A DNA stretch of 64,000 bases from Paraspadella gotoi. Taxonomy: Eukaryota > Chaetognatha. Shown one piece after another: positions 24,207 to 36,496 of this stretch (within the stretch, counting starts at the first letter, position 1; the number at the start of each line of letters is the position of its first letter). Below the pieces are notes generated by a model. It was not told the DNA's origin, searched no databases, and saw only the letters and a list, made by a program, of their open reading frames with translations. A program made the translations under genes and the position numbers. Where the stretch lies: NCBI GenBank assembly GCA_051294375.1, contig CM119267.1, positions 615,523 to 679,522 of the forward strand, written 5' to 3'.

Positions 24207-27023
24207 ATGTCCTCCGCTCAACTGCCAGTTCCGCCAGAATTTTCCTTCACTCTTCCATCCAAGACCCACGCCAGGGGTCTCTTCTGGCCGCCTTTCCTCG
24301 AGGACTGGGACGAACGACTGGAGGCTCTCGCGGGATTCGAACCCCGGACGGACGACACCGTCGTCCTCTCTTATCCAAAATGCGGACATCACTGGAGCCA
24401 CGAGTTTTTGGACATGATGTTGACGGGGAGGTTGGACTTGCCCAAAGGTTGGTTGCTGGAGAAAGAAGGTGAGAGGATTTTTTGTCGCCCCCCCCTCAAA
24501 AAAAAAGCCTGTATTTATTCTATCATGTTGTTCTTCCCCACCAACAAAGTGAGCATCTGCTCTGCAAACGCGACATCTCCCGAGAGAAAAACGAAAGAGG
24601 AAACCTCCTCTTCCCCGCCTTCTCTTCCCCCTCCCGTACGCTACCTCAGTACGCCGACACGAGACAGAATCACTTCTTCTGTTCGCGCTTTTGCGCTCAC
24701 AGTCTCCCGGCTTTTTACGAAAATATTTTTTTGATTATTTTTTGTTGAATAATTTTGCATATTTTTCGTTCCTTTTTTTTTGAGTTAAGAATACAGATAT
24801 TACTTTCGAAACTGGGCTGTTGGAAAGTTTGGTTCTCTTGCAACTGGCACATGGCCATCGTTGGTTTTCGGTTTCTTCGTTGTTGCGTGGGCTTCGGAGG
24901 GAGAGAGCCTTGCATCGGCCCCTTTCAGCTGCCGCGGTCGAACGCACCCTGGCCGCGGATGCTGCGGGATGGTGAAGGAGCGCGACTGTCGCGTCCGCTT
25001 CTCCGTTTGCCCTCGGCGCTTAGTACGGCTGGCAGGGGGAAGACGCTGTGTTCGCGCTTCGTTGTTTGATCCAGGGTGCTGTGCAGTGCCGCCGTTTTTT
25101 GGACTGAGGCGCGTGTTTTCAACTCGACTACCCTCATGTCTCTTCCGCCGCCGCCTTCGCCGCCGCCTCCACCGCCTCCACCATCAGCCATTCCGGGCTT
25201 TTCTGGTCAGGCCGAAGTCATGCCCCTTCAGATGGAGGCAGTTCTCCAAATTAGCAACGCTCTTTCTAGCGTTCGTCGCGAATTTAGGGAGTTTCGCCGC
25301 TCGTCTCGTTCGAATTGGAGAGTCTTCGGCGGTGAGTTCTTCTTTCTTTTCGTTTTTGTTTTTTCGCCTTTTTTTGGCGTACATTCGGCGTACAGAGGGG
25401 TTTTCCTCCTGTGCCCCACCTAACTCGACTTTGTTTGTTTGTTTTTTGTCGGGCCTTCGCCTGGTCTTGTTACAGGCTCACTTTGTTGGTGGGGAAGAAC
25501 AACATGATAGAATTTATGGTTCCAAATGGAACCGGGATTCTTCATGGTTCTTCCCCACCAACAACCACCCACCGTCCACCCCTGGCACCACCGGTGGTGG
25601 AGGGCGGCTCAGGCTCGCTTGTCTTGTTTGGTGGGGTGTTTTTGGGGTTCTTTTTTTTGGAGACTGTCATTTTTCAATGATTTCTCTTTTTTCCATGTAC
25701 GTTTTCTTCATGGTTCTTGGACGCCTCTGTTCGCCATTTGCCGATCTTCTCGTCGGTCTTTCGTTGTACGCCAGCGACTTGGAGTCTTCGCGTTCTTTGG
25801 CGCCTCTTCGGCGGCGGATCGGCCTTCAGCTCCAAGCGGGTGACTGCGTCACGCCTTCCTCGTCGAGCCCCATCTGCGCAAGTCGACGACGACGCCTCCG
25901 TTTCGGATCGAGGAGGGTTCCTCCTCTGAAGAGTCTGCTGCGGGGTTGGACAACTTCTTGTCTCGTCGTGCTTCTGCTTACAGCCTTCGGAGTGGGTCCT
26001 ACAGCAGTGGAGGGTTTTGCGCAGAGTTGGCCAGGACGACGTTCTTTTACCGTCGTGGGACGTACTTCTCCGCCTATACGCGTTTCCGGCGCTGGTCGGA
26101 TGTCTCTTCGCCGGCGCGATTTTCGTCTCCGCTCCTCAAGAGAGTTGCCTTGCCGCTCAGTTCGAGCGCCGTTCGGAAGGACTCCAAGACGACGCGCGCT
26201 TTTCATGAGGGACGCCGCGGCGGAGCGTCCGCTCATGCTGTCCTTTCTGTCGCTGACGCTCTCCGCCTCATGGTTGAGGCCCTTCGCTCGGAGGGGCCCG
26301 GTGCAGTGGACGCAGGCCACCTTGACGATCTTGCCAAGCCCCTTAGAGACGCCTCGTCGGGTTGGCGGCGATTTTTGGTTCGGCCCTCTCCGAGTCTCGG
26401 CGCTTAGTTGTCGACGCTGGCCCCTTCGGATTTCAAGACGACAGTTCTGTCCAGTTCTCGCGCCCTCCACGTCGTTCTTTTTCGGAGACCGCTCCACAGA
26501 CGTCACTCAAGCGTTCCATTCTTCGCTTCTCCACTCCGGGGCGCCTCACTATTGCGCCTGTTCTGTTAGCCGCAAGCATGGGCGTGCAGTCCGCGTAATC
26601 CCGCTCGCCGTCCTACTGGCCTCGCAAGTTTTCGCCGCTCCCAAGCGTAGGGGCGGGACTCCAGGGACGTCAAGGACGCCAACTGATCGCCCGACAGCTC
26701 TTTCGGCCGTTGCTTCGTCCGGCCGTCAGTTTCTCCAGACCCGGTTTTCGTCCATGGACTGGTTCTTTTTGCGGTTTCTCATCCCCCCTTCTACGACGTC
26801 CGGTCAAGTGGGCGTGGCACATCACCGGAAGTCTTCGCTTGGTTACGAGTGTTCTGTCTCGTGTCGGCGTACTGAGGTAGCGTACGGAGGGGGAAGAGAA
26901 GCGGGGAAGAGGAGGTTTCCTCTTTCGTTTTTCTCTCGGGAGATGTCGCGTTTGCAGAGCAGATGCTCACTTTGTTGGTGGGGAAGAACCATGAAGAATC
27001 CCGGTTCCCATTCTGGAACATTA

Positions 27024-27059
<36 letters not shown>

Positions 27060-30000
27060 TATATCCGAATTCCGTTTCTCTCCAGCGACTAAAATGAACA
27101 ATTTCTTGGAGAAAAGTTTGGGTTCTGCTATCGATTCACTTCCTTCGCCAAGAATTATTTTAACTCATCTTCCTTACGAGTTCCTCCCGCCAAAGTTGCT
27201 TAGCAACGGAATCAAAATAATTCACGTGAACAGAAATCCAAAGGACGTCGTTGTCTCATTTCACAATCACATGCTGTGAGTGGGTGAAAGAGAGCGAGAG
27301 AGAGAGAGAGATTCTTATACGTTTGTCGCCTCTAGTGGAAGAATGCTCGCCTATTTGTAAGAATTAAATTATCTTAGAAGAGAAAGTAATTACTATTTAA
27401 CTTAGCATAATATTAATATCGGAATCGCTAACCCAATAAGTAATGACAGAGAGAATGGGACTTTCCCTAACAAAGCCGATGAAAAGATTTAAGCCTGAGA
27501 GTATAAACTCACTCAGCCACTGATACCTAAAGCTAAAGGTAAAAAGGTAACTGATTAAGTAATATTTATTATTAGTAAATGTACCACAGTCTCTAATCAA
27601 TTGTTACAATGATCGAACTTGACATCAAAACAAAAGATAATTAAATTATGATCCCTCGAAACCGACATTTCTTACCGACAACCTCTTTCTGTTCGATCTT
27701 TGCCGACAATTCTTTTTCATGCTCCATTTCTTGCTCCTTTTCATGCAGCACCCTTTCTGACTACGGCGACTACTCGGCTTCGTTCGATGACTTTTTCGAA
27801 GTCTTTATGTCCGGGTTCGTCGAGTACGGGTCATTTTTCGAGTTTGAGAGACGCTACGCGACCGAACTGGCGAACAACCCTAACGCCATCTCTACGTCCT
27901 TCGAGAAGCTCAAGGTTGTTTGATCGAAATTATACGTACAAAGCCAAATTTTTCTAACAAGAATCTTTAAATTATCAATGAATCATCCAGACTACTAAAT
28001 AATATAAATGAAACCCGGAAATAAGCCACATATAAAAAAAAACAAAAAACCATTCCACTTTAATTAATTTAATATAAAGTTCTATATGGGAAGTTTTAAA
28101 CATTCAATTGATGTCACATTGTTTACATTTTTTCAATTTACTGAACCACTCCATCTAGGATTGTTTTTTTTTTACTATTTAAATAAATGGCACTAAGTTG
28201 AGTCAATATGATGCAAGTCTAACAAATGACCCAGATTGACCAAGTTGGCGAGATGCGACGTTTGGCGCAATTTCTGGGCCTCAAAGTCGACGACGAATTT
28301 TTGACTCAATTTGGAGAAAAGCGAAATTCGTTCGGTGAAGAAGAAGAGAGATGAACACGAAGGAGGATAAAGTAAGGGGAGGTTGGGGAGGAGGTGTGGG
28401 GGGAAGGTGGGGGGGGGGAGGGGAGAAGGGGGGGAGGAGAGGGATGGGAGGGGGAGGAGCAGGGGGAGCTGGTGGGAAGATATATAAAGAAAGGAGGGGA
28501 AGGAAGGAATGAATGAGGAAATGAGAAAAAAAATAGAACGAGGAAGAGAAAAAAAAAATAAGAAATAAGTGAAGAAAATAGAAGAAGAGGAGAGGGAAGT
28601 TGAAGAACTGAAGGGAATAGGAAGGGAAGGAAGGAGGGAAGAAGGAAGGAAGAAGGAAGGGAAGGAAGGCGAAAGAAGGAAGGGAAGAGAGGAAGGAAGG
28701 GAGAAGGAAGGAAGAGGAAAAAGGGAAGAAGGGAAGGAAGGGAAGGAAGGGAAGAAGGAAGGGAAGGAGAAGGGAAGGAAGGAAGGGAAGGAAGGAAGGG
28801 AAAGGGAGGGAAGAAAGGAAGGAAGGGGAGAAAGGGAGCAAGAGGGATAGGAAGGAAGGAAGGGAAGGAAGGAAGGAAGGAAGGGAAGGAAGTAAAAGGG
28901 AAGGAAGGAAAGGAGAAGGAGAGAAGGGAAGGGAAAGGAAGGAAGGGAAGGAGGAAGGGAAGAAGGAAGAAAGGAAGAAGGAAGGGAAGGAAGGAAAAGG
29001 AGGAAAGGACAGAAGGGAAGGAAAACAGGAAGAAGGGAAGGAAGGAAGAAAGGGTAAAAGAAGGAAAGGGAAGGAAAAGGAAGGAAGGAAGAGAAGGGAA
29101 GGAACGGGAAAGGAAGTGGAAGAAGGAGGAAAAAAGAAGGATGAAGGAGGAAGGGAAGAGCGAGAAGGAGAAGGAAGGAAGAAAAAGGAAAGGAGGAAAG
29201 GCAGGGGAAGGGGAAAAGGAGAAGGAAGGAAAGGAAAAAGGGAAGGAAGGGAAGGAAAGGAACGTGAGGAAGAGTAAGAGAAGGGGAAGGATAAATATGC
29301 AAGGACAGACGTAGGTAAAAGGGATGAAGCGAAAAGGGAAAGGAAGGGAAGGAAGGGAAGAAGGAAGGGAAGAAGGAAGGAAGGGAAGGTAAGGGAGGAG
29401 GAAGGGAGGAGGGGAAAGGAAGAGAAGAGTGAAGGAAAGGGAAGGAAGGGGTTAAAACGGAACGGAAGGGAAGGAAGTGTAAGGGAGAACGGGAAGCGAG
29501 CGAGTAGAAGGAATGGGAAGGAAGGAAGGGAAAGGAAGGAAGGAGGGGAAGGATAGGGAAGGAAGGGGAGGGAAGGGAAGGGAAGGAAGGGGAAGGAAGG
29601 AAGGAAGGAAGGAAGGGAAGGAGGGAAGGAAGGGGAAGGAAGAAGGTACTAGTAATGAGAGAAAAGGATGAAAAGAGAAAAGAAAAAAGAATAAGTAGAC
29701 CAAATCCTTTTCAACTCTCTTCCTCCCTCTCTCTCTCTCCCTCGTCAGCCTCTCTAACAAAAGGACTCTTTTTACCGAAATGGTCGCTCCCTCTACCGTC
29801 NNNNNNNNNNNNNNNNNNNNNNNNNGAAAAAAGAAATAAGGAAATAAGTGAAGAAAATAGGAAGGAAAGAAAGGAAGTGAAGGAATGGAAGGAAAGAAAG
29901 GAAGGGAAGGAAGGAGGGAAGAACGGGAAGAAAGCGGAAGGAAGGGAAAAAGGAAGGGAAGGAGGGAAGGAAGGGAAGGAAGAAAGGGAAGAAAGGGAAG

Positions 30001-30490
30001 AAGGGAAGGAAGGGAAGGAAGGAAAGAAGGAAAGAAGGAAGGGAAGGAAGGGAAGGGAAGGAAGGGAAGGGAGGAAAGAAGGAAGAGGAAGGGGAAGAAG
30101 GAAGGAGAGGGAAGAGGGAAGGAAGAAGGAAGGGGAAGGAAGGAAGGAAGGAAGGAAGGAAGGAAGAAGGGAAGGGAAGGAAGGAAGGAAGAAGGAAGGA
30201 AGGGAAGGAAGGGAAGGAAGGGAAGGAAGAAAGGTACTAGTATGAGAAGAAAAGGATGAAAAGAGAAAAGAAAAAGAATTAAGTCAGACCAAATCCTTTC
30301 ACTCCCTCTCTTCCTCTCTCCCTCTCTCCCTCTCCCTCTCTACAGGACTCTTTACCGAAATGGTCGCTCCCTCTACCGTCGCGGACAAGTCGGAGATTGG
30401 GTGAACCACCTCACTGTCGCTCAGAGCAGAAGAGTGGAGCGGAGGGCGAGGGAGGCTGGGCTGCACTTTGTTTATGAGCTGGAGAAGTGA
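24207..30490 (+). CDS. Cytosolic sulfotransferase (SULT family)
   Basis: Transfers sulfonate from PAPS to a small hydroxyl or amine acceptor in the cytosol. Exons: 24207-24468, 27086-27275, 27749-27914, 28235-28334 and 30346-30490. Motifs: the 5'-phosphosulfate loop YPKCGHHW in exon 1 (family consensus YPKSGTxW), HLPYEFLP and the 3'-phosphate motif NRNPKDVVVSFHNH in exon 2, GEMRRLAQFLGL in exon 4, and the dimer/PAPS-binding region RRGQVGDWVNHLTVAQ in exon 5. Exon 3 is divergent but aligns in position with the usual substrate-loop segment. Total exon length is 863, one base short of 288 codons: exon 4 ends in phase 1, but the conserved exon 5 frame needs phase 2. Exon 5 starts with three T after GACTC, whereas the duplicate left of the gap has five; four would keep the frame. 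Expected length of 287 residues is normal for SULTs. The substrate cannot be inferred. Confidence 0.88.
24530..24675. repeat. Left inverted terminal repeat of the DIRS-like element
   Basis: Matches the reverse complement of about 26846-26990 nearly base for base, from GTTCTTCCCCACCAACAA inward to GACACGAGACAGAA. A further 13 bases outward (24517-24529) match only the internal complementary region. Confidence 0.8.
25133..26598 (+). pseudogene. Gag-like coding remnants of the DIRS-like element
   Basis: A Pro-rich start MSLPPPPSPPPPP at about 25136 is followed by FSGQAEVMPLQMEAVLQIS and reads to a good donor-like GGTGAGTT at about 25330. A second block (about 25870-26407, same frame) reads EEGSSSEESAAGLDNFL, then a Ser/Arg-rich stretch and SVADALRLMVEALRSE. 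The likely continuation is in another frame (IFGSALSESRRLVVDAG, to about 26598). This pattern, Pro-rich leader, Ser-rich acidic stretch and helical block, suits an ORF1/Gag of DIRS elements, but I cannot name a close relative. A 743-residue open frame over 24861-27092 is probably a GC-driven shadow. Frame changes and possible splicing mean the gene is likely broken. Confidence 0.35.
26846..26990. repeat. Right inverted terminal repeat of the DIRS-like element
   Basis: Reverse complement of 24530-24675. The right end extends about 39 bases further outward (to about 27029), and those bases are matched only by the internal complementary region. Confidence 0.8.
29764..29800 (+). pseudogene. Truncated duplicate of the last sulfotransferase exon, cut by the gap
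   Basis: Repeats the first bases of the exon at 30346 (through GGTCGCTCCCTCTACCGTC) and then runs into the gap. It has five T after GACTC against three in the downstream copy. It is best explained as unmerged overlapping assembly ends rather than a real second exon. Confidence 0.75.
29801..29825. other. Assembly gap (25 N)
   Basis: Run of N within the last sulfotransferase intron. The flanks are homologous to each other, so the gap probably represents a failed merge in the satellite. Confidence 0.99.
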
Positions 30491-30787
30491 GAGAGGGAGA
30501 GGGAGGGAGAGAGGGAGGGAGGAAGAGGAAGAGGAAGGGAGGAATTTCCCATTTATTCAACTGTTTTTCTTTTACCCTCACAAAAAGACATTTGACTTTT
30601 CGTTTAATCATTAAATCTAATGTTCAAATATACAAATTAACCACATAGCTATTTGATTAATCTTTGATTTGCCAGTTAATATCATTGATTTCAATAAATG
30701 TTAGCAGACGTTTTTTAACGGCTGAAATCTTGGCCGGTGTTTTGTGCGGGCTGGTTGTCTTCCGTTAAGAGCATCTGTCCTTTTTTC

Positions 30788-30840
<53 letters not shown>

Positions 30841-31803
30841 TCTCTCTCTCTTTCTGGTCGCAGTTTTTGTGGTCGTCGTGGTCGTCGTCCGTCGTCGTTC
30901 GTTCGATTTCTTTCATTATCATGAGTCACATGCAAGAAAAGATTGTCCCCTTAAACGTCGTCGTCGTCGTCGTCTTCATTGTCGTCGTCGTCGTCGTTGC
31001 AGTAGTTGATTCCTTTGTCCTTGTCCTGGTCGTTGTCGTCTTCGTCGTTGTCGTCTTCGTCGTCATTATCCTTCTTCATCCGCATGAAATTTTAATTTCA
31101 GTTTGAAATTAAAACTTTCAATTTTTCAATTTTTTTTTGGCGGGATTTTTTTAAATTTCTTTGTGGTTTTAATGTCGCGTTTCATCTTCGCTTTGTTTTC
31201 TCGTTGTTTCTTTTTGTTTTGTTTTGTTTTGCTTTTTTTTAACTCTTAGTTATTTGAAATCTTATCCTCAGAAAGTTTTATTTTATAAAATTTCAAACTT
31301 GAAAGATCGAGTATCTTTTTTTGTTTTGTTTTTTTTTCTTGGTTTTTTTTTTTTTGCTGCTTCTTTCTAACAAATTTCATGTTGTTCTACTCCGTCTTTC
31401 TCTTTTCCCGGATTTCTTATTTTTTCATTCCGCCAGCACCTCCAGCACCTCCAGCACCGCCAACATCTTCGGCACCGCTGTCGTGGTTGGCGCCGCCGCT
31501 TTTGATCGAATTTCTCGCAAGAGTCAAATTCTTTTAATCCTTCGTGAAAAAGTGAATGAATGGAGTCGACCCTTGGACCGTGAACTATTCCGATTTGATT
31601 GGCGGGAGTAATTTCCCCAGAGTATTTTACCCAGTGGGGGAAACCCTACCGTATCATCGGCAGCCTACTAAATTTATGAGTAAGGCGCCCTGCAAACGGA
31701 ACAGCAGGGGGGGCGCCCTGCAATGCCAGCACAGCGTCGTCTTTGCCGAACCAGCGGCTTCTAAATTTTTTCCTTTGATCCGAGGAAAAAATACATTTGA
31801 TTA

Positions 31804-31903
<100 letters not shown>

Positions 31904-31908
31904 CATAT

Positions 31909-32175
31909 ATCTGTAGTCGGGCATTGCCTAGGTTCACCCCGCCTAGAAGCATGACACTTTCAGTTGTGACCCGGTGGCTCATTGAGTAAAGCCATCAGCT
32001 CAGGACCACTAGGTACCGGGTTCAATCACAACCCTGCGGGAAGCGTGAGGACGGCCGTAAGCCGCCTAGGGGGCGTGGAAAACCCTCAAGCCTGGTTCCA
32101 AGCCCAGGGACCCGTTCCATGGCTGCTAGAGGGGTTTAAAGAAGTTACGGACAGTCATCTTCAGCCCTCGTAGCT
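31909..32175 (+). mobile_element. tRNA-derived SINE, copy 1
   Basis: Carries tRNA-like Pol III promoter boxes: GGTGGCTCATTGAGTAAAGC (A box region, about 31972) and GGGTTCAATCACAACCC (B box, about 32018). Its flanking segment GTAGTCGGGCATT...CGTGACCCGGTGGCTC-like and the GGTTCCAAGCCCAGG block recur inverted at 62900-63115. Confidence 0.65.
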
Positions 32176-33993
32176 CCTTATCCACATATCTATCTATTTA
32201 TTAATGTATCTATTTATCTATTTGGCTATCTTTCTTTTTCTCTCTCTATCCTTTTTAAACGTAACTAAATAATTCAAATAGTTTAAAACATAACAAAAAC
32301 ATTTTTTTAAAATTTATTATTTGTACCCAAACCCCTTCGACAGTGTTCGTAATTTTTTTTTTCCCGCGGGAATAATTGGCTGGTAATGAGTAAATTGCCG
32401 GGTTTAGCCTAATAAAAAATAAATAAAACGACGTGTCTCAGTTTGATAACAAATTTCCGAATCGGAATAAAAAATTAACCGAAATTTGAGGGAATTCGCT
32501 ATTGAAGTTGTTGTCGTTGTTGTTGTTCGTTGTTGTTGTCGTTGTTGTTGTCATTGTTTTTGTTGTTGTTTGCTAATTCAAGCTTAAAAAATAAATTATT
32601 GCTTTGGACATGAAGCGATTTCAATTAAATAAATCATTTACAAAAGTTTTTAATATATAACGTTTATATAACTAATAATAGTAAACAATTCTTCAAAGAC
32701 ATAATAGCCCTTAATTAAGCTTTTCTTTACCCCCACTCAGCTCCGGTGAAGAAACAAAACTGCGACGTGAATTCTGATTACTCATTCGCGAATTGTAGAG
32801 ACAAGTATTACTCATTTTCTCGTTAAACCCAAAAGTACAATTAAATTCTGCGTATCTGACTTTTGCGTTATTCGTCAAAATTCAATCGAAACCTAAATCT
32901 TACCAGTAGATCTGGAAGCTATCTCGCTAGTAGGATGTATTGTGCAATCTTGAATTGAGTACAAAACTACACAGGATTTAAAGAATAACGAAATCTGCTT
33001 CTTTTGACTTTTTGAGGATTTGGGCTAAAAAATATCATCTGTTTTTCTTCTGACTCATTTTTTTAAAAACTTTTTTTTTTACTAAATCCCAGGATTAAAA
33101 AAAATATTACATGAGATTTTTTGGAGAATAAGAAACTTTGTGGGAGACGAAATGAAATGACATCATGAAATGATAAATTTTGCATTTTAATGCCAGTAAA
33201 AGATGACATTCGCTGGAATTTAAAAAAAATGTTTTTTTTAGCCTCATTCTCGTATCGACGTCTATATTGTCGTCGTCGTCGTTATCGTCGTCGTTAACGT
33301 CATTGTTGTTGTTATTCAATATTTAATTATATCATTCATACTCTATTCTATTCATACTCTATTCATCCTCTATTCATACTCTATTCTATTCATACTCTAT
33401 TCATCCTCTATTCATTCTCTATTCTATTCATAATCTATTCTCAACTGACCAACATTTCATGTAAACCTTTTTCACTTCGATATCAAAAATAACAATTTAT
33501 TAAATGAATGGATAATTTTTATATTGGTTGTATCAATTTCATTAAACAATTGATTTAAACTTAAATTGACTTAATCAAAATATCCGACATCATATCACAT
33601 CACATCATGTCACATCGCAATACGTGACATCACATCACATCATCTCACATCGCTTTACGTGACATCACATCACATCATATCTCATAACATTCTCTCTTCT
33701 CAGTTGAATCTTAATATTTTGTCAAACTCAATTTTCGTTTCAACTTAAATTTGAAAAAAACATTTTTTTCTTCAACTCATTTTTAGTAATTTTTTATCAT
33801 TTTTAATATTTTGCCACATCGCAGTCGTAAATCCCTGAATCAACTGCTTTCGCCCTCAATCACTTGGGAATTGCTATGATCAGGTCATTGCACTGCCATA
33901 TCTGCCATATCTGCCATATCTGGCATTTTTGTAACTCTTCTCGTTCTTTGCCACTTCTTCCCCCTATTTTTTCGCCATATCTTACTCTATACT

Positions 33994-34045
<52 letters not shown>

Positions 34046-34157
34046 CCAACGAAACGCCACTCCCTCTCTCTCCTTTTCGTCTCCCTCGAAGTCGACAAAC
34101 GCGAAGTCCTGGATTCGAACCCCACGCCGGAGAGAGGAGAGAAGAGGAGGAGAGAGG

Positions 34158-34197
<40 letters not shown>

Positions 34198-34978
34198 ATA
34201 AAAGAAGTACAGTTGGACCGGTGACATTTTTTTAACGTCGGTTAATTTTTTTGCCTGACGCAAAAAAAGAAAGAAAAAAGAGAGAACAAAATTCACTCGA
34301 TCAAAACTGAGTCACCGAAATTTTTTACCCAAACTTTTTTCTTTTTTCTCTTATCGTCTCCCTCTCTGTCATTGCGTCTCCCTCTCTATAATTGCGTCTC
34401 CCTCTCTGTCATTGCGTCACCCTATTGTTTACAGCGCAGGAGGTTTCGATCTTCTGCCCCGAAAAAAAATAAATTCGCTATGAATGAAGAAATCGAGGAA
34501 TAAAAATAAACAAACAAAGAAAGAAAAAAATATAAATAAAAACCAAAACTAAAACGATTTCCTTTTTTTATTTTCTTCTACAAAACAAAACATAAACAAA
34601 AAACAAAACCAAAGTTTATTTATTTCGTCCAATTTTTTTTCCTTCGAACCGAAACTGATAGAAAAATGGAAGCCGACAAATGAAGTCTTCGGAGCCGACA
34701 ACCAGACGAACCGACATAATAATCGAAGTTTTATAAAAACATTTTAACTTTAGTCATTTTTTGGCTTTTGACTTCGACTATCCTCTGCTATACTATTCCC
34801 CCTTTTCTGTCTTCCTTTTCTGTCTTCCTCGGCTATCCTCTGCTATCCTATTCCCCCGTTCTATCCCCTGTTCTGTCTTCTTTTTCTGTCTTCCTCGACT
34901 ATCCTCTGCTATCCTATTCCCCCGTTCTATCCCCTTTTCTGTCTTCCTTTTCTGTAATTCTTTTCCAACGAAGATAAA

Positions 34979-35156
34979 ATGGCAAACGTACCTCTGGAGG
35001 AGATTATTGAGGTATCAAAATGAATGAATGAATGAATGAATAATGAATGAATGAATAATGAATGAATGAATGAATGAATGAGGCAGTCAATCAAAAAACC
35101 AGCAAACAGTCCAATTATCAAACGCTTTTGAATTGCTAATAATTAATCATTGAACT

Positions 35157-35229
<73 letters not shown>

Positions 35230-35572
35230 GTCAATCAATCAATCAATCAATCAATTAAAATAAATCAATAAAAATCAATCAATCCAGCACATCGACCGCA
35301 ACCTGGAACAGTTCCACAATTTCAACGCCACCCGCCAACGAAGACGCCCTTCTCCTCCAGCTTTGCTTCTCCATCAAAACCCGGGATTCAGACTTTACGA
35401 ACCTCCGATGCCGGATCGTAAGATGGGGATCCGTCTGTCAGTCTGTCAGTCTGTCTCTCTCTAGGGTTTTTTAGTATCTGCTTATATATTTTCCTTGTGC
35501 GTCTGTCTGTTTGTCTCTTTCTCTGTCTCTTTCTCTGTCTCAGTTCATTCTGCCCTCTTTACTCATTATTTG

Positions 35573-35656
<84 letters not shown>

Positions 35657-36402
35657 ACCCCTGCGTCTACTCGGAACTTAAATCTCCCTCTAACTCCACC
35701 CTTCCTGTTCTCTTCCTCCTCCTCCTTCCTCCTCCTCCTTATCCTTCCCACCCCCAAGTCATCCGCCGACAGCCTTTCGAAGTTCCTCTCTTGGATCAGC
35801 CCGCCGTCCCGCCTCAACAGCAGCCACCCCAGCATCCTCAGCAGCGACCGCAGGAGCAACAGCAGCAACGCCCGTCGCAGCAACAGCAGCGAGGTGAGAT
35901 TTTTTCGTAGAGATAAGAAAAGAGGGAAAGAGGGTGGGGAGAGGCGGAAGAGGGAGAGAGGGAGAGAGGGAGGGAGGAAGGGAGGAAGAGGGAGAGAGGG
36001 AGGAAGGGAGGAAGGAGGAGGGAGGGAGGAAGGGAGGAAGGGGGAGGGAGGAAGGAAAAGGGAGGGAGAGAAATCTCTTTGATTTGATATATGTCTTTCT
36101 TCTTTTCTTTTTTTTCCTTATTTCTATCTTTCTGTCTTTCTGTCTTCCTGTCTTTTTTTCTTTCTTTCTGTCTTTCTTTCTTTTTTTCTTCCTGTCTTTT
36201 ATTCTTTCTTTCTTTTTTTCTTTTTCTCTTTTTTTTCTCTTTCTTTTTTCCCCAATTAACTCTTTTCAGCTTCGACTTACGAAATGCGGGTCTTTTCTTT
36301 CACCGCATTTTTTTATTCTTTGTAAAAACTATTTTCCTCTAAATTATAATTATATTAATAACCAACGAAAGCAAAAAAAGCTCTGCATCCCTTATTTTAT
36401 AA

Positions 36403-36496
<94 letters not shown>

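Larger units (their letters stand above)
24517..27029. mobile_element. DIRS-like retroelement, internally deleted, in sulfotransferase intron 1
   Basis: Inverted terminal repeats of about 145 bp lie at 24530-24675 and 26846-26990 (ends GTTCTTCCCCACCAACAA and its complement). At 25478-25570 an internal block is complementary to the outermost left end (AACATGATAGAAT) joined directly to the outermost right end (GGGATTCTTCATGG). That is the internal complementary region typical of DIRS-group tyrosine-recombinase retrotransposons, whose circular intermediate it mirrors. No reverse transcriptase, RNase H, methyltransferase or tyrosine recombinase motif is seen, and 2.5 kb is too short for an autonomous copy. 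Neighbouring SULT exons splice cleanly around it. Confidence 0.65.
28549..30240. repeat. Purine-rich GGAAG-type satellite, present twice around an assembly gap
   Basis: About 1.1 kb (28600-29645) and about 0.4 kb (29870-30235) of imperfect GGAAG/GGGAAGGAA units. Both blocks start with GAAATAAGTGAAGAAAATAG-type sequence and end with GGTACTAGTA followed by GAAAAGGATGAAAAGAG and the same sulfotransferase exon. They therefore look like two renderings of one locus. Long open frames here, of Lys/Glu/Gly/Arg on one strand and Pro/Ser/Phe/Leu on the other, are products of the repeat and not genes. Confidence 0.85.

Noticed and set aside
24861-27092. A 743-residue open frame across the DIRS-like element
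   Set aside because: Composition is Arg/Ser/Phe/Leu-rich without domain pattern, it overlaps both the internal complementary region and the right ITR, and a Gag-like frame in the same area looks better. It is treated as a shadow frame in GC-rich DNA.
28193-30259. Long Pro/Ser/Phe-rich and Lys/Glu-rich open frames over the satellite
   Set aside because: They are translations of a GGAAG-type repeat that lacks stop codons by composition; they end where the repeat ends.
34100-34131. A tRNA B-box-like GGGGTTCGAATCC on the minus strand
   Set aside because: The bases where the tRNA 5' half should be are a (CT)n repeat, and no cloverleaf can be drawn. A similar match in sulfotransferase exon 1 (about 24335) is coding sequence.
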